Shown here in pieces: positions 62,570 to 64,000 of a DNA stretch of 64,000 nucleotides; the first letter of the stretch is position 1, and each line of letters starts with the position of its first letter. The translations under genes were made by a program, and so were the position numbers. The notes beneath the pieces were generated by a model. The model had not been told where the DNA came from, searched no databases, and was given only the letters and a program-made list of their open reading frames with translations. The stretch covers positions 13,564,079-13,628,078 of the forward strand of contig NC_135356.1 in the NCBI RefSeq assembly GCF_051622035.1. Direction: 5' to 3'. Origin of the DNA: Arctopsyche grandis. Its lineage: Eukaryota; Arthropoda; Insecta; Trichoptera; Hydropsychidae.

Positions 62570-63384
62570 AAATTTTCCGCTTGGTACAAATTGATTCATT
62601 GTAAATTGTATGTTTACACACTAGTTCACCGACTAAAAAAAAGTTTAGTTGAAGTTCACCGACTAAAAAAAACGATAATTTGTTCCGGTACACATAATAT
62701 AATATTTGCTGGTCGTCTGTCGTTTGTAACAGCCATTAGCTTCTTCTATTGCTGGGCTAAGGAATTGATATTGATTAAGTTTTGCAAAGAGGAATTGTCT
62801 ATGAATAGAAACACAATCGTTGATCGGAGCAACTACATGAGAGAAATCTGCACCGAGTACCTCAATCAACAGCCTAAACAGAAGATCAGAAGCTGTGGAC
62901 AAATTGTTGAATAGTTGAGAGCTTTTTCACCAAGCGGAAGAACAATACTGGTTGAGTGCTTCCTCAACAGTGAATTTTCGGAGGAATCTTTCGGGATACA
63001 TAGCAATAGAAATAGAAACATCGAAGACATAAGAACTGGAAGAGGCCAAATTTTGTCATTTTAAAATCAATAATTTACACCCAAAACGTCAAACGAATAT
63101 GGGGTGGCGAAATAAACGACAAAAAACATTTAAATTAATATTTAACGAATTCGAATATGTATTCGAGTCACAATAAAAAGTTATCGGCCTCCAGAATCTA
63201 AATTAAAATTGTGTATATGTATATATCATGTATGTTTATAGGTTTAAAAAACAAATAAATAATACTAAAGATATGTTTATTTTTATTTATATAAAACCAG
63301 TGGCTCAATCACCCCATCAAGTTATTTATTTTTACAACTTCAGCAACAATGATATTATATCTGATAACCGAGATCGCAGGATTC
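62570..63384. other. Intergenic, nothing firmly recognised
   Basis: A duplicated GTTCACCGACTAAAAAAAA motif (about 62622 and 62656) and a moderately long frame at 62663-62902 (minus) are present. The frame has no recognisable domain or signals, so I do not call it a gene. Confidence 0.35.
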
Positions 63385-63620
63385 CAATCTATGGGTCTCG
63401 ACCTCTAAGTCAGGTCACAAGAGGTAAAATATGAAGACGCCAATTGAATCAACAAACCAAAAGCATTGACTAATAATATAATTTATTTTCAATCCGTTTT
63501 CAAATGTTTGAATCATATTTTATATGTTTTTTAATAAAAATACGTGATCCAAGTACATTAAAAATGAATTTTCAAATGAATTGGGATCACGGGTCACTTG
63601 ACTTTTATGGTAAACGGATT
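63385..63620. mobile_element. hAT-type MITE (family M), copy 2, ends decayed
   Basis: Shares GGTCTCGACC...GGTCACAAGAGGT, CAATTGAATCAACAAA, AAAATGAATTTTCAAATGAATTGGGATCACGGGTCACTTGACTTTTAT with 53104-53355 in the same order. The terminal repeats are not intact. Confidence 0.5.
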
Positions 63621-63661
63621 ATTCCGAAAAAAGCGATTTTGTGCGACTCACAAAAATATCG

Positions 63662-63930
63662 ATAATGGAACATCATGGAACCCGTGGGTTCACCTCGATT
63701 GAAAACAGTTCATTCCGAGTATTATCTGTAGTGCTGCTGGTCAGACTTGGATATTTGTAATCTCAAATTGATCGTTTCCTACCGGAGTTTGCCAATTCAT
63801 CTAATTTCATTGCTGAATCGGTTCCCTATCAAATAGACAAAAACCATCCTATCCACTGTGTCACCACTATTTGAATATTATTTCAAAATTTATAAATTTG
63901 TATTTGTACAAGTTTAATATCATAGATGTC
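63662..63930 (+). mobile_element. tRNA-derived SINE, copy C
   Basis: Has the B-box region remnant (GGAACCCGTGGGTTCACCTCGATTG), CTGTAGTGCTGCTGGTCAGACTTGG, GGAGTTTGCCAATTCATCTAATTTCATTGCTGAATCGGTTCC and the A/T tail of the family. The tRNA-like head is incomplete. Confidence 0.65.
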
Positions 63931-64000
63931 GATCAGGGGCCACCTGATAATGGCATCTTGGGAAAATGTAAAATTGGTTCCATCGGCTAAGCCGCCATTC

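Noticed and set aside
62663..62902. 79-codon minus-strand frame considered as a transposase fragment
   Set aside because: No conserved motif, and its position outside the mariner relic's frame gives no support.

Overview
The window looks like AT-rich, intron-rich genomic DNA from an insect. It carries three spliced protein-coding genes with GT/AG junctions, a tRNA-derived SINE, a Jockey-type LINE, and many hAT, piggyBac, Helitron-like and mariner relics. I cannot fix the order from the sequence; a holometabolous insect is the best guess. I found no rRNA, tRNA, CRISPR or prokaryotic features. All exon calls are hand-read from frame, phase and splice-site continuity.

Layout. 1-7.3 kb: transposon-rich, with a GC-rich, G-tract-bearing block (1.66-2.4 kb) that ends in a minus-strand splice donor, and a deleted piggyBac element inserted in a Helitron-like repeat. 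8.3-21.5 kb: at least five phase-compatible exons of an unrecognised minus-strand gene, its introns filled with hAT elements (one hAT nested in another at 13.5-15.9 kb), long fold-back elements and a SINE. 22-27 kb: gene-poor; a decayed hAT element hosts a young non-autonomous LTR retrotransposon and a solo LTR. 27.2-38.5 kb: a plus-strand PRXL2B-like (prostamide/prostaglandin F synthase) gene with six coding exons, two TGACGTCA palindromes just upstream and a possible mitochondrial presequence. Its last intron holds an almost intact, antisense Jockey-type LINE with perfect 16-bp target-site duplications. 38.6-41.8 kb: two head-to-tail copies of a Helitron-like repeat with expanded GC-rich minisatellites; the long open frames here are a by-product of a 15-bp unit. 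42-49 kb: AT-rich, MITEs and (TA)n tracts, no gene seen, and partly perhaps the 3' UTR of the next gene. 49.4-55.2 kb: a minus-strand SOCS7-like gene (SH2 domain plus SOCS box, five exons, 5' end not seen). 55-64 kb: more piggyBac, hAT, mariner, RTE-like and SINE relics.

The two recognised genes converge on the Helitron-like array (PRXL2B plus, SOCS7 minus). They share no pathway that I can infer: one encodes a thioredoxin-fold oxidoreductase, the other an SH2/SOCS-box substrate adaptor. The most interesting material is the mobile DNA: several TTAA-flanked elements share a palindrome next to the terminal repeat, insertion orders can be read from nested target-site duplications, and a rolling-circle-type tandem carries an expanded minisatellite.
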